Shown here: one piece after another, positions 50,418 to 60,248 of the stretch
Numbering within the stretch: the stretch's first letter is position 1
How the letters are laid out: each line of letters begins with the position of its first letter
Source of the DNA: Hyphomonadaceae bacterium
Lineage (GTDB): Bacteria; Pseudomonadota; Alphaproteobacteria; Caulobacterales; Hyphomonadaceae
Assembly (NCBI GenBank): GCA_947474455.1
Contig: CANJIL010000009.1
Coordinates: forward strand, 24,341-88,340
Reading direction: 5' to 3'
DNA length: 64,000 bases
Program-made: the position numbers and the translations under genes
Notes under the pieces: model-generated
What the model saw: only the letters and a program-made list of their open reading frames with translations
Told to the model about the DNA's origin: nothing
The model's database searches: none

Positions 50418-53400
50418 TCAGTGGAAATCACGCGACTTCGGCATCACGCGAACATTGCGCGGATGGCGATGCATGCCGGGCTGGTTGCCCGTATTGGTTG
50501 GATATTTGGGATACTTGACCTCATCCGCACTTGTCAGCTGCGGCTCGATCGGTTGGTGATCTTCCGACAGTCGCTCCAGTTCGGCTGACCTGTCGATCAC
50601 GCGCGCGCCCATCAAATGGGTGACGCCTTCCTTGCTTCGCTGCACACGCCCCTCAACGAGCATCAACCGCGCGCCCATTGTCTGAGCACGGAATTTCTCG
50701 AAATCGCGCGCCCACAGCAGCACGTTGGTGATCCCCGTCTCGTCCTCCAAGGTGACGAAGATCGCCCTCCCCTCGCCAGGCCGCTGCCTGACCAGCACGA
50801 TCCCGGCCGTCCTCGCCCACCTGCCATTGCGCAGCGCCGACGTCTCCGCGCAGGTGAGAATACCTTCGCGCTGGAACAGCGGCCGCAGTACCTGCATCGG
50901 ATGCGACTTCAGCGACAATCGCGCGGTCTGATAGTCGGCGACGACATGCTCTCCCAGTGGCATTTCAGGAAGATCAGCGTCCGGCTCATCTCCCAGCTCC
51001 CCGGCCTGCGCCGCTGCGAACAGCGGCAGGATATGATCATCCGGCAATCGCCGCACCTCCCACAGCGCCCGGCGCCGATCCTGGCTCAGCGACTGGAAGG
51101 CATCTGCATCCGCTAGCTTGCGCAACATCGGCGACGACACCCGCCCCCGCTCGCGCATGTCGGACACGCTGGCATAGCCGGTCCCACGACGAGCAATTAG
51201 CAGATTGGCCTCATCCTCCTTGGCGCCATCGAGCTGACGGAAGCCAAGGCGCATCGCAGGCGCACGCCCCTCCACGAGTTCGATCGTGTTGTCGTAGTGA
51301 CTGAAGTTCACGTCGATCGGCCGGATCTCCACGCCATGCTCCTGTGCATCCCGCACAATCTGGGCAGGCGCGTAGAAGCCCATCGGCTGCGAGTTGAGCA
51401 GAGCCGCAGCAAAGACGGCAGGGTGATATTTCTTGATCCAGGCCGAGACATAGACCAGCTGCGAAAAGGCGGCGGCATGGCTTTCGGGGAAACCGTATGA
51501 GCCAAATCCCCTGATCTGCTGGAAACAGCGCTCAGCAAAGTCGCGCTTATAACCCCTCCTCACCATGCCCTCGATCATCCTCTCCTCGAACAGATGGATC
51601 GTGCCGACATTACGGAACGTCGCCATGGCGCGGCGGAGCTTGTTCGCATCCTCGGGAGAAAATTCTGCCGCGGTGATCGCCAGCTTCATGGCTTGCTCCT
51701 GAAAGAGCGGGATGCCGAAGGTCTTGTGCAGAAGGTCTTTTAGTTCATCTGGCGAGCCATACTCGGGCAAAGGCGAAGGAAACTCGACGGCTTCTTCGCC
51801 ATTTCGCCGCCGCAGGTAGGGGTGCACCATGTTGCCCTGGATCGGGCCTGGTCGAACGATCGCGACCTCGATCACCAAGTCATAAAATTCGCGCGGCTTG
51901 AGACGCGGAAGCATGCTGATCTGGGCGCGACTTTCTACCTGGAACACGCCAAGAGAGTCGCCCTTGCACAGCATGTCGTAGACGGCCGGATCTTCGGCCG
52001 GAATGTCCTGCAAACCGTATCTCGGCCCGCCCGCGCCATGGATCAGGTCGAGCGCCTTGCGGATACAGGTGAGCATGCCGAGGGCGAGGATATCGACCTT
52101 CATCAGGCGCAGCTCGTCGATGTCGTCCTTGTCCCATTCGATGAAAGTGCGATCGTCCATGGCCGCATTGCCGATCGGCACCAGCTCGTCCAGGCGATCG
52201 CGCGCCAGCACAAAGCCGCCAACATGCTGTGAGAGATGGCGAGGAAAGCCAAGCAGCCGGGCGGCGAATTCCAGAGCACGGTGAAGCACGGGATTCTCGT
52301 CATCGAGCCCGGCCTGACGCAATTGCGACTTGCGGAGCGCTTCACCCCAGCTTCCCCAGACAAGACCTGACAACCGCGCCGTCACGTCATCGGTAAGTCC
52401 AAGCACCTTGCCCACTTCGCGCATGGCGCTGCGTGGACGATAATGGATGACGGTCGCGGCGATGCCTGCGCGATGACGACCGTAGCGTTTATAGATGTAC
52501 TGGATAATTTCCTCGCGCCGCTCGTGCTCGAAATCGACGTCCACATCTGGGGGCTCCTTCCGCTCATCAGACATGAAGCGCGCAAAGAGAAGATCAAAAA
52601 CGGCGGGATCTACCGACGTAATTCCCAGCACATAGCAGACAGCCGAATTAGCCGCTGAACCCCGTCCCTGACAAAGAATCCCCTTGTCGCGCGCAACGCG
52701 CACGATGTCGTAGAGTGTCAGGAAATAGCGCGCATAATTGTGCCGCCTGTAGAATTCGAGCTCTTCGCGAAGTTGCTTCTCGACCTTTCCCGGCACGCCA
52801 TCCGGATATTTCATGCGTGCATGAAACCAGGTGCGATCCTCAAGATAATCTTGGTCGTTCCATCCCGGCGGAACCGGCTCGTCAGGATATTCGTATTTGA
52901 GTTCGCCGAGATCGAACGTGACCCTGCCAAGCAGTTCCAAGGTCTGCTCGATCGCTTGAGGAGCCTTCGCGAACAGACGCTTCATCTCCAGCGGATGCTT
53001 CAGGTGACGTTCGGCATTCGCCTCAAGCAGCTTTCCTGCCTCAGTGATCCTCACTCCTTCACGAATGCACGTCATGACATCCTGCAAATCGCGTTGTTCT
53101 GCAGAGTGATACAGAACGTCGTTGGTCGCGATGAGAGGAACGTGCGCGGCGCCGGCAATGCGCCTCAACATGGCGAGACGGCGAGCATCATCGCCTCGGC
53201 GGTTCATGGTTACCCCGAGCCATACAGCGCCGGGCCGCATGTCCCGGACCCGCATCAATGGCTGTGGAAGATTGTCCAGATTATCACCTGGCATCACGAT
53301 TAGGAGCAGATCATCTGAGTAGGCCGCAAGATCATCAATGGTTACCAGGCAATCGCCCTTTTTAGCGCGCTTCGCGCCTGGCGCCGCGCGCGTGTTTCCA

Positions 53401-53888
53401 ATGGTAAGCAATCGGCAGAGACGGCCCCACCCATTCCGGTTTTCTGGATAGGCAATCACGTCAGGCGTGCCGTCAGTGAAACTGAGTCGAGCGCCGACTA
53501 TGAGCCGGAATTCCCTTGCAAGCCTTTTCAGTTCTTGCTGAAACTGCTTGAGCCCCTCCTCATCAGGATGCGGCATCCAGCTGTGTTCGCCTGGCGATCC
53601 GCCTTCCCGCATCTTTTCAGGCGCGGGAAGCCCTTCATCACGCAGATGATTGAGCGCAGCCCACGCACGTACAACGCCGGAAAGCGTATTGCGATCAGCA
53701 ACACCAAGCCCAGTATAGCCCAGCATGACAGACGCCAGCACCATGTCTTTTGCTGTCGATGCCCCACGCAGGAAGGAAAAGTTGGTTGCGGCTGCGAGCT
53801 CTGCATAAGGGTGCGCAGTCAACTCAAACGGCGCTGTCCGACGCTCGGGAAAAGCGACGACATTGCTGCGCGGCTCATACTCGTTCAC
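50418..53888 (-). CDS. dnaE2: Error-prone DNA polymerase DnaE2 (ImuC)
   Basis: Alpha-subunit-like polymerase for SOS mutagenesis. 1156 residues. PHP domain at the start (YAELAAATNFSFLRGASTA, LGVADRNTLSGVVRA), KGDCLVTIDD, the catalytic acidic motif PPDVDVDFEHERREE, then FPRHLSQHVGGFVLARDRL, TFGIPLFQEQAMKLAITAAEFS and an OB domain near the end (TAGIVLVRQRPGEGRAIFVTLEDETGITNVLLW). The C-terminus RVMPKSRDFH is typical. The start overlaps the imuB stop by four bases. Third gene of the LexA-box-controlled cassette. Confidence 0.97.
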   Translation of the reverse strand: MNEYEPRSNVVAFPERRTAPFELTAHPYAELAAATNFSFLRGASTAKDMVLASVMLGYTGLGVADRNTLSGVVRAWAALNHLRDEGLPAPEKMREGGSPGEHSWMPHPDEEGLKQFQQELKRLAREFRLIVGARLSFTDGTPDVIAYPENRNGWGRLCRLLTIGNTRAAPGAKRAKKGDCLVTIDDLAAYSDDLLLIVMPGDNLDNLPQPLMRVRDMRPGAVWLGVTMNRRGDDARRLAMLRRIAGAAHVPLIATNDVLYHSAEQRDLQDVMTCIREGVRITEAGKLLEANAERHLKHPLEMKRLFAKAPQAIEQTLELLGRVTFDLGELKYEYPDEPVPPGWNDQDYLEDRTWFHARMKYPDGVPGKVEKQLREELEFYRRHNYARYFLTLYDIVRVARDKGILCQGRGSAANSAVCYVLGITSVDPAVFDLLFARFMSDERKEPPDVDVDFEHERREEIIQYIYKRYGRHRAGIAATVIHYRPRSAMREVGKVLGLTDDVTARLSGLVWGSWGEALRKSQLRQAGLDDENPVLHRALEFAARLLGFPRHLSQHVGGFVLARDRLDELVPIGNAAMDDRTFIEWDKDDIDELRLMKVDILALGMLTCIRKALDLIHGAGGPRYGLQDIPAEDPAVYDMLCKGDSLGVFQVESRAQISMLPRLKPREFYDLVIEVAIVRPGPIQGNMVHPYLRRRNGEEAVEFPSPLPEYGSPDELKDLLHKTFGIPLFQEQAMKLAITAAEFSPEDANKLRRAMATFRNVGTIHLFEERMIEGMVRRGYKRDFAERCFQQIRGFGSYGFPESHAAAFSQLVYVSAWIKKYHPAVFAAALLNSQPMGFYAPAQIVRDAQEHGVEIRPIDVNFSHYDNTIELVEGRAPAMRLGFRQLDGAKEDEANLLIARRGTGYASVSDMRERGRVSSPMLRKLADADAFQSLSQDRRRALWEVRRLPDDHILPLFAAAQAGELGDEPDADLPEMPLGEHVVADYQTARLSLKSHPMQVLRPLFQREGILTCAETSALRNGRWARTAGIVLVRQRPGEGRAIFVTLEDETGITNVLLWARDFEKFRAQTMGARLMLVEGRVQRSKEGVTHLMGARVIDRSAELERLSEDHQPIEPQLTSADEVKYPKYPTNTGNQPGMHRHPRNVRVMPKSRDFH

Positions 53889-55456
53889 GCAAACACCCCA
53901 TGCATGAACCAGTCGGGCTGGGTTTTTTCCTTAGTGTAAGGCCCGGCGCGGAAGAGCCAGAAGCGGCGGCCTTCGGTGTCTTCGATGCGGTAATAGTCGC
54001 GGGTCGGCGCGCCCGGTTTGCGCCACCATTCAGGCGCGATGCGCTCGGGACCTTCGGCGCGAGCGACGTGATGCTCCCTCTTGCGCCAACTGAATTTTCG
54101 CGGAGGGCCATCCGGGACTTCCGCCATTGTGATGTGGATCGGCTGAGGCGGATCGAAAATCTGGATGGGTCGCAAGGGGGGCTGTTCCGTTTCAGTCGCA
54201 GGCCAGATGCACGACGTCATGGGATTGAAGCCGGCGGGGACGGTGCGCGCCGCGCGGTCGGGATCGTGCGTGTTTTCGGGGAGGAAGCGTATCACGCGAT
54301 CGGCGCCGAAGCGGGTGGAGAGACGGTCCGCAAGATCAGCGATTTCGTCCGCTTCGACAGCATGGCCATCCAGACCGGGTTGCAGCGCATCAAGAGGTTC
54401 GGCATGGGGAACGGACAGGCGGATCACGTCGAAACCGAAGCCTGGATCGAGCGGGTCGGCGAGCACATCCAGCTTCTCGCGGAAGAGGCGCAGCACTGTG
54501 GCGGCATCGCGCAGCGGCCGCCCCGTTTCGACTATCACACGGCGCACAACGCCGTCGCTTCGGAAAAAGCTCGCCTCGAAAGCGCGTCCGCCTTCGCGCC
54601 GCTCGCCAAGGCGCGCTCCGGCTTCCTCGCCGAGTTGCGCGAGAACGGCTTCCGCATCCTCGATGCGGCCAATGGGCTCGGGAAAACGCCGTTCGACGCA
54701 CAGCATCGGAATGGAACGACGGGGCGTGAGCGGCGGATCAGCAAACCCCTGAATGCGGCGCAGGCGGAGCGTCATCTGTTCGCCAAAGCGTGCAGCGAAG
54801 GGAAGGCTTGGACGGTCGGCAAGCGCTCCGATCGTCTTGAGGCCGGCGCGGGAGATCGCCAGGCGGTCACCTTCTTCCAAACACAATGCGGCGATGGGCA
54901 GGGAGCGCACCGCAACGGCATCCTCGCCCGGAGACACGATGGCGACACGCCCATAGCGCGCCAGGGCGCGAGCGGCGTCCGGGGCGCTGGCGATCACACT
55001 GTGGACATGAAAGCCGGCCCGCCGCATGCGGCGTGAGAAAATGCTCCGGAGTTCCGCCTCGCCGCCGAAGATATGATCACAGCCTGTTATATCGAGCAGA
55101 AGGCCATCGGGTGCATCGATCACCACGACAGGACTGAAGCGGTCGCAATCCTCTGCGATGCGATCGAGCAGTTCCGCGTCCGCACGCGCGTCCATCTCCT
55201 CGACCCACAGATCCGGAATTCGCGCGCGGGAGTCGGCAAGCGTCATCCCGACTGCAAGCCCTGCCCGCTTCGCATCCGGGCTGATCGCCATGAGGCGTTG
55301 GGCGCCCTTCACCTTCTCCGTGACGACGAGCGGAAGATCAGACAGCTCGCCGCTCGCCGACCTCATCAGGCGATCCGCCGGGAGGCAAGGAAACCATGCC
55401 GCCAGATAGCGCCGGGACGCCCCTGTCGCCGAGGTGTCTGAATGTGCGCTGGTCAC
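53885..55456 (-). CDS. imuB: ImuB, catalytically inactive Y-family polymerase homologue
   Basis: Bridges ImuA, DnaE2 and the sliding clamp in mutasomes. 523 residues from GTG 55456 (ASRRYLAAWFPCLPADRLMRS follows at residue 13). The N-terminal strand lacks the acidic polymerase residues. Middle: SRAGLKTIGALADRPSLPFAARFGEQ. C-terminal part ends with QPPLRPIQIFDPPQPI, the region where the family carries a clamp-binding QLxL-type motif (here a poor match), then AEGPERIAPEWW, RDYYRIEDTEGRRFWLFR and WFMHGVFA. It overlaps imuA by 119 bp. A longer start at 55549 has an atypical leader and is rejected. Confidence 0.92.
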   Translation of the reverse strand: MTSAHSDTSATGASRRYLAAWFPCLPADRLMRSASGELSDLPLVVTEKVKGAQRLMAISPDAKRAGLAVGMTLADSRARIPDLWVEEMDARADAELLDRIAEDCDRFSPVVVIDAPDGLLLDITGCDHIFGGEAELRSIFSRRMRRAGFHVHSVIASAPDAARALARYGRVAIVSPGEDAVAVRSLPIAALCLEEGDRLAISRAGLKTIGALADRPSLPFAARFGEQMTLRLRRIQGFADPPLTPRRSIPMLCVERRFPEPIGRIEDAEAVLAQLGEEAGARLGERREGGRAFEASFFRSDGVVRRVIVETGRPLRDAATVLRLFREKLDVLADPLDPGFGFDVIRLSVPHAEPLDALQPGLDGHAVEADEIADLADRLSTRFGADRVIRFLPENTHDPDRAARTVPAGFNPMTSCIWPATETEQPPLRPIQIFDPPQPIHITMAEVPDGPPRKFSWRKREHHVARAEGPERIAPEWWRKPGAPTRDYYRIEDTEGRRFWLFRAGPYTKEKTQPDWFMHGVFA

Positions 55457-56132
55457 GATCCCACTCCAAAGTCCACTTGCGTCCGGCTGCGCCTGCCCTG
55501 TCGCGCAGTAACTCCACTTCGAAGGCGGGCCTTCCAGGCGCTTCCGCATCCAGTGCGACCGAAAGGGCCGAGCGCACGCGCCATCTTGTCAGCGCCGCGC
55601 TGGATGCCGGTTGCGCGCCTGCACGCACCATGAAGAGCGGCACGTTCGAACGCGCGGCGGCGAGCGCGAGACGGCGTGAGGCGACAAGATCAAGGGCCTT
55701 GGGCGCCCCCCACGGTTCAATCAGGACGGCGCCGAGCGGCGGACACCGCGAGGCTTCCTCGCCCGCCCTAAGAACGGCTGGCCCGTCGCGCGCACGTACG
55801 AGAATGAGACGATCCGGGGAAAGACCGAGTTCGGCGAGACCGGGCGCATAGACCTCGCCAGCTTCAACGCCGGCAAAATCCTGTCGCACCCATACCACTG
55901 GCCGTTCCTCCGAAGCGCGCACTACAAGCGCCACGGCGAAGCCGCTTGCAGATGGCTCATCCGCCGTGGCGGCCGCGAAAATCTCATGCAGCGCCCCATG
56001 ATTGAGCCCGCCCTGCAGCGCCTTATCGAGTTCCGCTGAGCCCGTGGAAAAGCGGCCGGAAACAATCGGCGAAGAGCCCCGCTCCAACCGGGACACCTCC
56101 CGTCTCAACGCTTCCAGATCGGCTTTTGGCAC
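55338..56132 (-). CDS. imuA: ImuA, RecA-like SOS mutagenesis protein
   Basis: 264 residues from GTG 56132. RecA-like but without an intact Walker A: FSTGSAELDKALQGGLNHGALHEIFA is the family N-terminus, then FAVALVVRASEERPVVWVRQDF, EVYAPGLAELGLSPDRLILVRARD, ALVSRRLALAAARSNVPLFMVRAGAQPASSAALTRW. It interacts with RecA and ImuB in mutagenic repair. First gene of imuA-imuB-dnaE2, with a LexA box directly upstream. The last 119 bp also code for the N-terminus of imuB. Confidence 0.9.
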   Translation of the reverse strand: MPKADLEALRREVSRLERGSSPIVSGRFSTGSAELDKALQGGLNHGALHEIFAAATADEPSASGFAVALVVRASEERPVVWVRQDFAGVEAGEVYAPGLAELGLSPDRLILVRARDGPAVLRAGEEASRCPPLGAVLIEPWGAPKALDLVASRRLALAAARSNVPLFMVRAGAQPASSAALTRWRVRSALSVALDAEAPGRPAFEVELLRDRAGAAGRKWTLEWDRDQRTFRHLGDRGVPALSGGMVSLPPGGSPDEVGERRAV

Positions 56133-56149
56133 AGGTCTTTTTCCAGTTA

Positions 56150-56164
56150 GTTCATGTTTTGTTC
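56150..56164. promoter_or_regulatory. LexA (SOS) box before imuA
   Basis: GTTCATGTTTTGTTC, the alphaproteobacterial GTTC-N7-GTTC direct-repeat LexA site. It ends 17 bp before the imuA start on the minus strand, overlapping the expected promoter. Confidence 0.85.
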
Positions 56165-56209
56165 CATAAACGACTCAGCCGAAAAGAGTCAATCGAAGCA
56201 GAAGAAGAA

Positions 56210-58018
56210 TCAGCTCGCCGCTTGAATCACTTCGAGAAAAAGTGCGCCGTAGCGTTCGAGTTTGGCTTTGCCGACGCCGGTGATGCCGCTCATGGCTTCG
56301 AGGGCCTGGGGACGGGCTTCGGCCATGGCGCGCAGGGTGGTGTCGTGGAAAACGACATAGGGTGGCACGCCCTGCGCCTTCGCGATGCGGGCGCGGGCAG
56401 CGCGGAGTTGCTGGAACAGCGGCTGCGCCTCTTCGGGCATTTCGGCCGCCTTGGCCGAACGGGTTTCCTTCTTCGTGCGTATGGGCGGCTGCTCGCGGCG
56501 GAGCGTGACCTTCTGTTCGCCGCGCAGGACCGGACGCGCTTCTTCGGCAAGCTTCAGGGCGCCGTGAGCTTCCTGATCGACATAGATGAAGCCCGACGCC
56601 ACGAGCTGGCGGAAGACCGATTGCCAGATGCGCGGCTCGATATCCTTGCCGACGCCGAACACGCCGAGCTTATCATGGCCGAGACGTTCGGCGCGTTCGC
56701 TCCCCTTGCCGGTTAGCACGTCGATGACATGGCCGGCGCCAAAGCGCTGGCCGGTGCGATAGATGGCCGACATGGCCTTGATCGCCGCATCCGATCCGTC
56801 CCACGTTTCCACGGGGGCGAGGCATGTATCGCAGTTGCCGCAATTGCCAGGATAAGCCTCGCCGAAATGGGCGAGGATCTCCTTGCGGCGGCAATTGGTG
56901 GTCTCGCATATGCCGAGCAAGGCATTAAGCTTGGCGTGTTCGATGCGCTTGATCGCATCGGGCGCATTCCCCTCGTCGATCATGCGGCGGCGCTGGACGA
57001 CGTCGGACATGCCGTAGGACATCCATGCATCGGACGGCAGGCCGTCGCGGCCGGCGCGGCCGGTTTCCTGATAGTAGGCCTCGACCGACGCGGGCATGTC
57101 GAGGTGAGCGACATAGCGAACGTCCGGCTTGTCGATGCCCATGCCGAAAGCGACAGTGGCGACAAGGCACAGCCCGTCCTCCGTCAGGAAAGCGTCCTGG
57201 TTGCGCGAACGGATGCTGGGGTCCATCCCGGCATGATAGGGAAGCGCGCGAATGCCCTGCTCGCTCAGCCATTCGGCGATCGCCTCCACCTTCTTGCGCG
57301 AGAGGCAATAGATGATGCCGCTCGCGTCCTTGTGCTTCTTCAGGAAGTCGAGCAGCTGTTCGCGCGGCTTGTCGCGCCGAGCGATCGAATAGGAAATGTT
57401 CGGGCGGTCGAAGCTAGTGAGGAAGACGCGAGCCTCGCCAAGCGCAAGACGCTCGATGATGTCGGCGCGCGTGGTCGGATCGGCCGTGGCAGTGAGCGCG
57501 ATACGAGGGACGCCCGGGAAGTTAACGGCGATCGAGGAGAGTTCGCGGTACTCGGGCCGGAAGTCGTGGCCCCACTGGCTGACGCAATGCGCCTCGTCGA
57601 TCGCGAAGAGGCTTATGGTCACCTGGTGCAGCATGGCCTGGAAGCCCGGCGTGGAGAGGCGTTCGGGCGCGACGTAGAGCAGCTTCAGGTCGCCCGCAAG
57701 CAGCTGCTCGCGCACGCGGCGTGATTCGTCCGGCGACAGAGCGGAATTGTATGCGGCCGCAGCTACGCCCGCCTGCCGCAGGGCTTCGACCTGGTCACGC
57801 ATGAGGGCAATCAGCGGCGAAACGACGATGGCGACGCCCGGGCGGCATAAAGCGGGCGCCTGGTAGCAGATCGACTTGCCGGCGCCTGTCGGGAACAGCA
57901 CCACGGCGTCGCCGCCATTCGTTACAAGACTGACAACTTCGCCCTGAAGCCCACGGAATTCAGCGTGGCCGAAGACTTCCCGCAGAATATCGAGGGGTTC
58001 CCGTGTCTCGAACTGCAC
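56210..58018 (-). CDS. recQ: ATP-dependent DNA helicase RecQ
   Basis: 602 residues. Helicase motifs in order: [16 protein letters not shown] (Walker A), [17 protein letters not shown] (DEAH), [63 protein letters not shown]; a zinc-binding part ([24 protein letters not shown]), winged-helix region and C-terminal HRDC domain ([24 protein letters not shown]). Unwinds DNA for RecF-pathway recombination and restart. 77 bp lie between its stop and the imuA start; the two share orientation but recQ is upstream of no obvious partner. Confidence 0.97.
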   Translation of the reverse strand: MQFETREPLDILREVFGHAEFRGLQGEVVSLVTNGGDAVVLFPTGAGKSICYQAPALCRPGVAIVVSPLIALMRDQVEALRQAGVAAAAYNSALSPDESRRVREQLLAGDLKLLYVAPERLSTPGFQAMLHQVTISLFAIDEAHCVSQWGHDFRPEYRELSSIAVNFPGVPRIALTATADPTTRADIIERLALGEARVFLTSFDRPNISYSIARRDKPREQLLDFLKKHKDASGIIYCLSRKKVEAIAEWLSEQGIRALPYHAGMDPSIRSRNQDAFLTEDGLCLVATVAFGMGIDKPDVRYVAHLDMPASVEAYYQETGRAGRDGLPSDAWMSYGMSDVVQRRRMIDEGNAPDAIKRIEHAKLNALLGICETTNCRRKEILAHFGEAYPGNCGNCDTCLAPVETWDGSDAAIKAMSAIYRTGQRFGAGHVIDVLTGKGSERAERLGHDKLGVFGVGKDIEPRIWQSVFRQLVASGFIYVDQEAHGALKLAEEARPVLRGEQKVTLRREQPPIRTKKETRSAKAAEMPEEAQPLFQQLRAARARIAKAQGVPPYVVFHDTTLRAMAEARPQALEAMSGITGVGKAKLERYGALFLEVIQAAS

Positions 58019-58122
58019 GTTTTCCCGCCTGACCCCGCCCGTCTCGCCGCCGCGGCGGCGGGCGGTCTAGATAGTCTGAAGCGGCAAGGAACAACAGTTG
58101 TGTGAGCACTCTCGGCTGTGAG

Positions 58123-58151
58123 TTGACGAACCAAAACTCGCTTCCTACCGT
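58123..58151 (+). promoter_or_regulatory. Possible sigma70 promoter of the cytochrome pair
   Basis: TTGACG (58123-58128) with TACCGT (58146-58151) 17 bp downstream, 44-72 bp before the cytochrome c start. Weak -10; a suggestion only. Confidence 0.3.
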
Positions 58152-58194
58152 GGCGACAACGAGAATAACCAACGTCTTGAGGGAAACGGACGAC

Positions 58195-58746
58195 ATGAAG
58201 ATCAAATTGTTTGCGGCTACTGCCGTGCTCGTGCTGGGCCTTGCGGCCTGCGGCGGAGAACCACCGGCGCCAGCGCCTGCACCCGCAGCGCCCGTCGCCG
58301 AAGCCCCACCACCGGAGCCCGCGCCTGTCGCCACAGCATCGGTTGGCGAGACGCCGGCCGATCCGGTCGCGTTCATGAAAACGCGGCACGACAACTACAA
58401 AGATCTTGGCAAGAACTTCAAGTTGATGAGCGACAACAACAAGCTTCCCGCTCCGGACATGGCGGCCGTCACGGCGGCTGCGGCGAAGGTCAAGGAGTAT
58501 GCCGGCCAGATGGGCACATGGTTCCCGCCCGGCACCGGCCCGGAAGCTGGCGAGACGAAAGCGAAAGCGATCGTATGGACCGAGCGCGCAGACTTTGATG
58601 CGAAGCTCGCGGACCTGCAGACAGAAGTCGACAAGTTGGTTACGGCTGCCGGTACGGATGCCGCAGCCTTCAAGGCGCAATTCGGCCCCACCGGCGGGAA
58701 GTGCAAGGCCTGCCACGACAAGTTCCGCGAGGAAGAGAAGAAATAG
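58195..58746 (+). CDS. Cytochrome c'-like lipoprotein
   Basis: 183 residues. Signal with lipobox LGLAAC at residue 20, a long Pro/Ala linker, then a helical bundle (DPVAFMKTRHDNYKDLGKNF, helix with MAAVTAAAAKVKEYAGQM, WFPPGTGPE, FDAKLADLQTEVDKLVTAAGT) and, at the C-terminus, the single heme site CKACH followed by KFREE. The heme motif at the end and the four-helix pattern match cytochrome c prime and c556. 3 bp before a cytochrome b561 gene, so they are likely a pair in which c donates or accepts electrons from the membrane heme protein. Confidence 0.88.
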   Translation: MKIKLFAATAVLVLGLAACGGEPPAPAPAPAAPVAEAPPPEPAPVATASVGETPADPVAFMKTRHDNYKDLGKNFKLMSDNNKLPAPDMAAVTAAAAKVKEYAGQMGTWFPPGTGPEAGETKAKAIVWTERADFDAKLADLQTEVDKLVTAAGTDAAAFKAQFGPTGGKCKACHDKFREEEKK

Positions 58747-58749
58747 CAC

Positions 58750-59463
58750 GTGACGGACGCAACCGTTGCGATCGAAACCTCACCGGCGCCCACACCGAAA
58801 CAGAAGGTGTGGGATGCGCCGGTGAGGATCGTTCACTGGCTTCTCGTATTTTGCGTCGCCTTCTCCTGGTGGACGGCCGAAATCAACGAGATGCAGTGGC
58901 ACTACTGGTCGGGGCTCACGATCATGGGCCTGCTTGTCTTTCGCGTGTACTGGGGTTTCGCGGGGTCGGAGACGGCGCGATTCTCGCGTTTCGTCAAAGG
59001 TCCCGGCGCGATTGCCGGTTACATGCGGAAGCTGCTCAAGCCCAACTATCGCGCGACGTTCGGGCACAATCCGCTTGGCGCGCTGAGCGTGATCGCGATC
59101 CTTCTCGCTCTCGCGGTTCAGGTTTGCCTTGGACTGATCGCGGGCGACACCGACGGCATAAATTCGGGTCCTTTAAATCCCTATGTGAATTATGAGCTGG
59201 GTGCAGACGCAGCCGATCTGCATGAAGACCTATTTCCCTTCCTCCTGATCCCGATCGGCCTGCATATCGCGGCGATCATATTCTACCTCGTTGCCAAGCG
59301 CATAAACCTGGTCGGACCAATGATCACGGGCAGCCGGAAGGCTGGCGATGTCGAAGGACCGCCCGCGGGCATTGCGGCGGTTCCGGTCTGGCGGTTTTTG
59401 CTGGGCGTGGTGATCGCCGTTGGTACGGTCTGGCTGATCCTCTGGCTGCCGACGATACGTTAG
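58750..59463 (+). CDS. Cytochrome b561 membrane protein
   Basis: 237 residues from GTG 58750, 3 bp after the cytochrome c gene. Four main membrane segments, with heme-ligand candidates in RIVHWLLVFCVAFSWW, MQWHYWSGLTIMGLLVFRVYWGF, the HEDLFPFLLIPIGLHIAAIIFYLVA segment and a His in FGHNPLGALSVI. A fifth hydrophobic segment ends the chain (FLLGVVIAVGTVWLILW). This is the Ni/Fe-hydrogenase b-type/b561 di-heme family. It abuts upp tail to tail with no gap. Confidence 0.92.
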   Translation: MTDATVAIETSPAPTPKQKVWDAPVRIVHWLLVFCVAFSWWTAEINEMQWHYWSGLTIMGLLVFRVYWGFAGSETARFSRFVKGPGAIAGYMRKLLKPNYRATFGHNPLGALSVIAILLALAVQVCLGLIAGDTDGINSGPLNPYVNYELGADAADLHEDLFPFLLIPIGLHIAAIIFYLVAKRINLVGPMITGSRKAGDVEGPPAGIAAVPVWRFLLGVVIAVGTVWLILWLPTIR

Positions 59464-60093
59464 CTATTTCGTCCCGAACATCCTGTCGCCTGCATCGCCC
59501 AGCCCAGGCACAATGTAACCCTTCTCGTTGAGATGGCTGTCGATCGCGGCGGCGAAGACCGGCACGTCCGGATGGGCGGAGGTGAATTTTGCGATGCCCT
59601 CAGGGGCGGCAAGCAGGCAAAGAAAACGCAACCGGTCGGCGCCGCGGCGCTTGAGACGGTCGATAGCGGCCACGGCGGAATTGCCAGTCGCCAGCATCGG
59701 ATCGACGACGATAACCAGCCGGTTCTGCAATTCCCCAGGCGCCTTGAAATAGTATTCCACCGGTTCGAGCGTATCGTGGTCGCGGTAGAGGCCGACATGC
59801 GCGACGCGAGCCGCCGGCACGAGATCCAGCATGCCATCCAGCAGCCCGTTTCCGGCGCGGAGGATGGAGGCGAAGACCAGCTTCTTGCCCTTGATGATCG
59901 GCGCATCCATCGGCCCCATCGGGGTTTCGATGGGGGTGGTCTGAAGCTCGATGTCGCGCGTGATCTCGTAGCAGAGCAGATGGGCAATTTCGCGCAGCAG
60001 CGTGCGGAAAGCCCCGGTAGGCGTCGTCCGGTCGCGCATCAGCGATAGTTTGTGCTGGATCAGCGGATGATCGACGACGGTGACGCCCTGCAT
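59464..60093 (-). CDS. upp: Uracil phosphoribosyltransferase
   Basis: Pyrimidine salvage, uracil plus PRPP to UMP. 209 residues. [22 protein letters not shown] at the start, then [49 protein letters not shown], the PRPP loop [16 protein letters not shown], and the C-terminal [13 protein letters not shown]. Start ATG 60093. Convergent with the cytochrome b561 gene, sharing the junction at 59463/59464. Confidence 0.97.
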   Translation of the reverse strand: MQGVTVVDHPLIQHKLSLMRDRTTPTGAFRTLLREIAHLLCYEITRDIELQTTPIETPMGPMDAPIIKGKKLVFASILRAGNGLLDGMLDLVPAARVAHVGLYRDHDTLEPVEYYFKAPGELQNRLVIVVDPMLATGNSAVAAIDRLKRRGADRLRFLCLLAAPEGIAKFTSAHPDVPVFAAAIDSHLNEKGYIVPGLGDAGDRMFGTK

Positions 60094-60248
60094 GCATTTC
60101 CCCTAGATGGCCACGATGTTGGCGTCGGCGCACTGCGGATGCAATGGCGGGACTGTCCCCGGGCCCGCCGGAGACGTTGCAGCGCTCCGACTGTCGCGAC
60201 GGCCCGGGTCGTAATATACTGCTTTCATAACGCGATCGGGCGACGAGC

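Noticed and set aside
53750..55036. 428-residue plus-strand frame
   Set aside because: Antisense to imuB; the coding signal is clearly in ImuB on the other strand.
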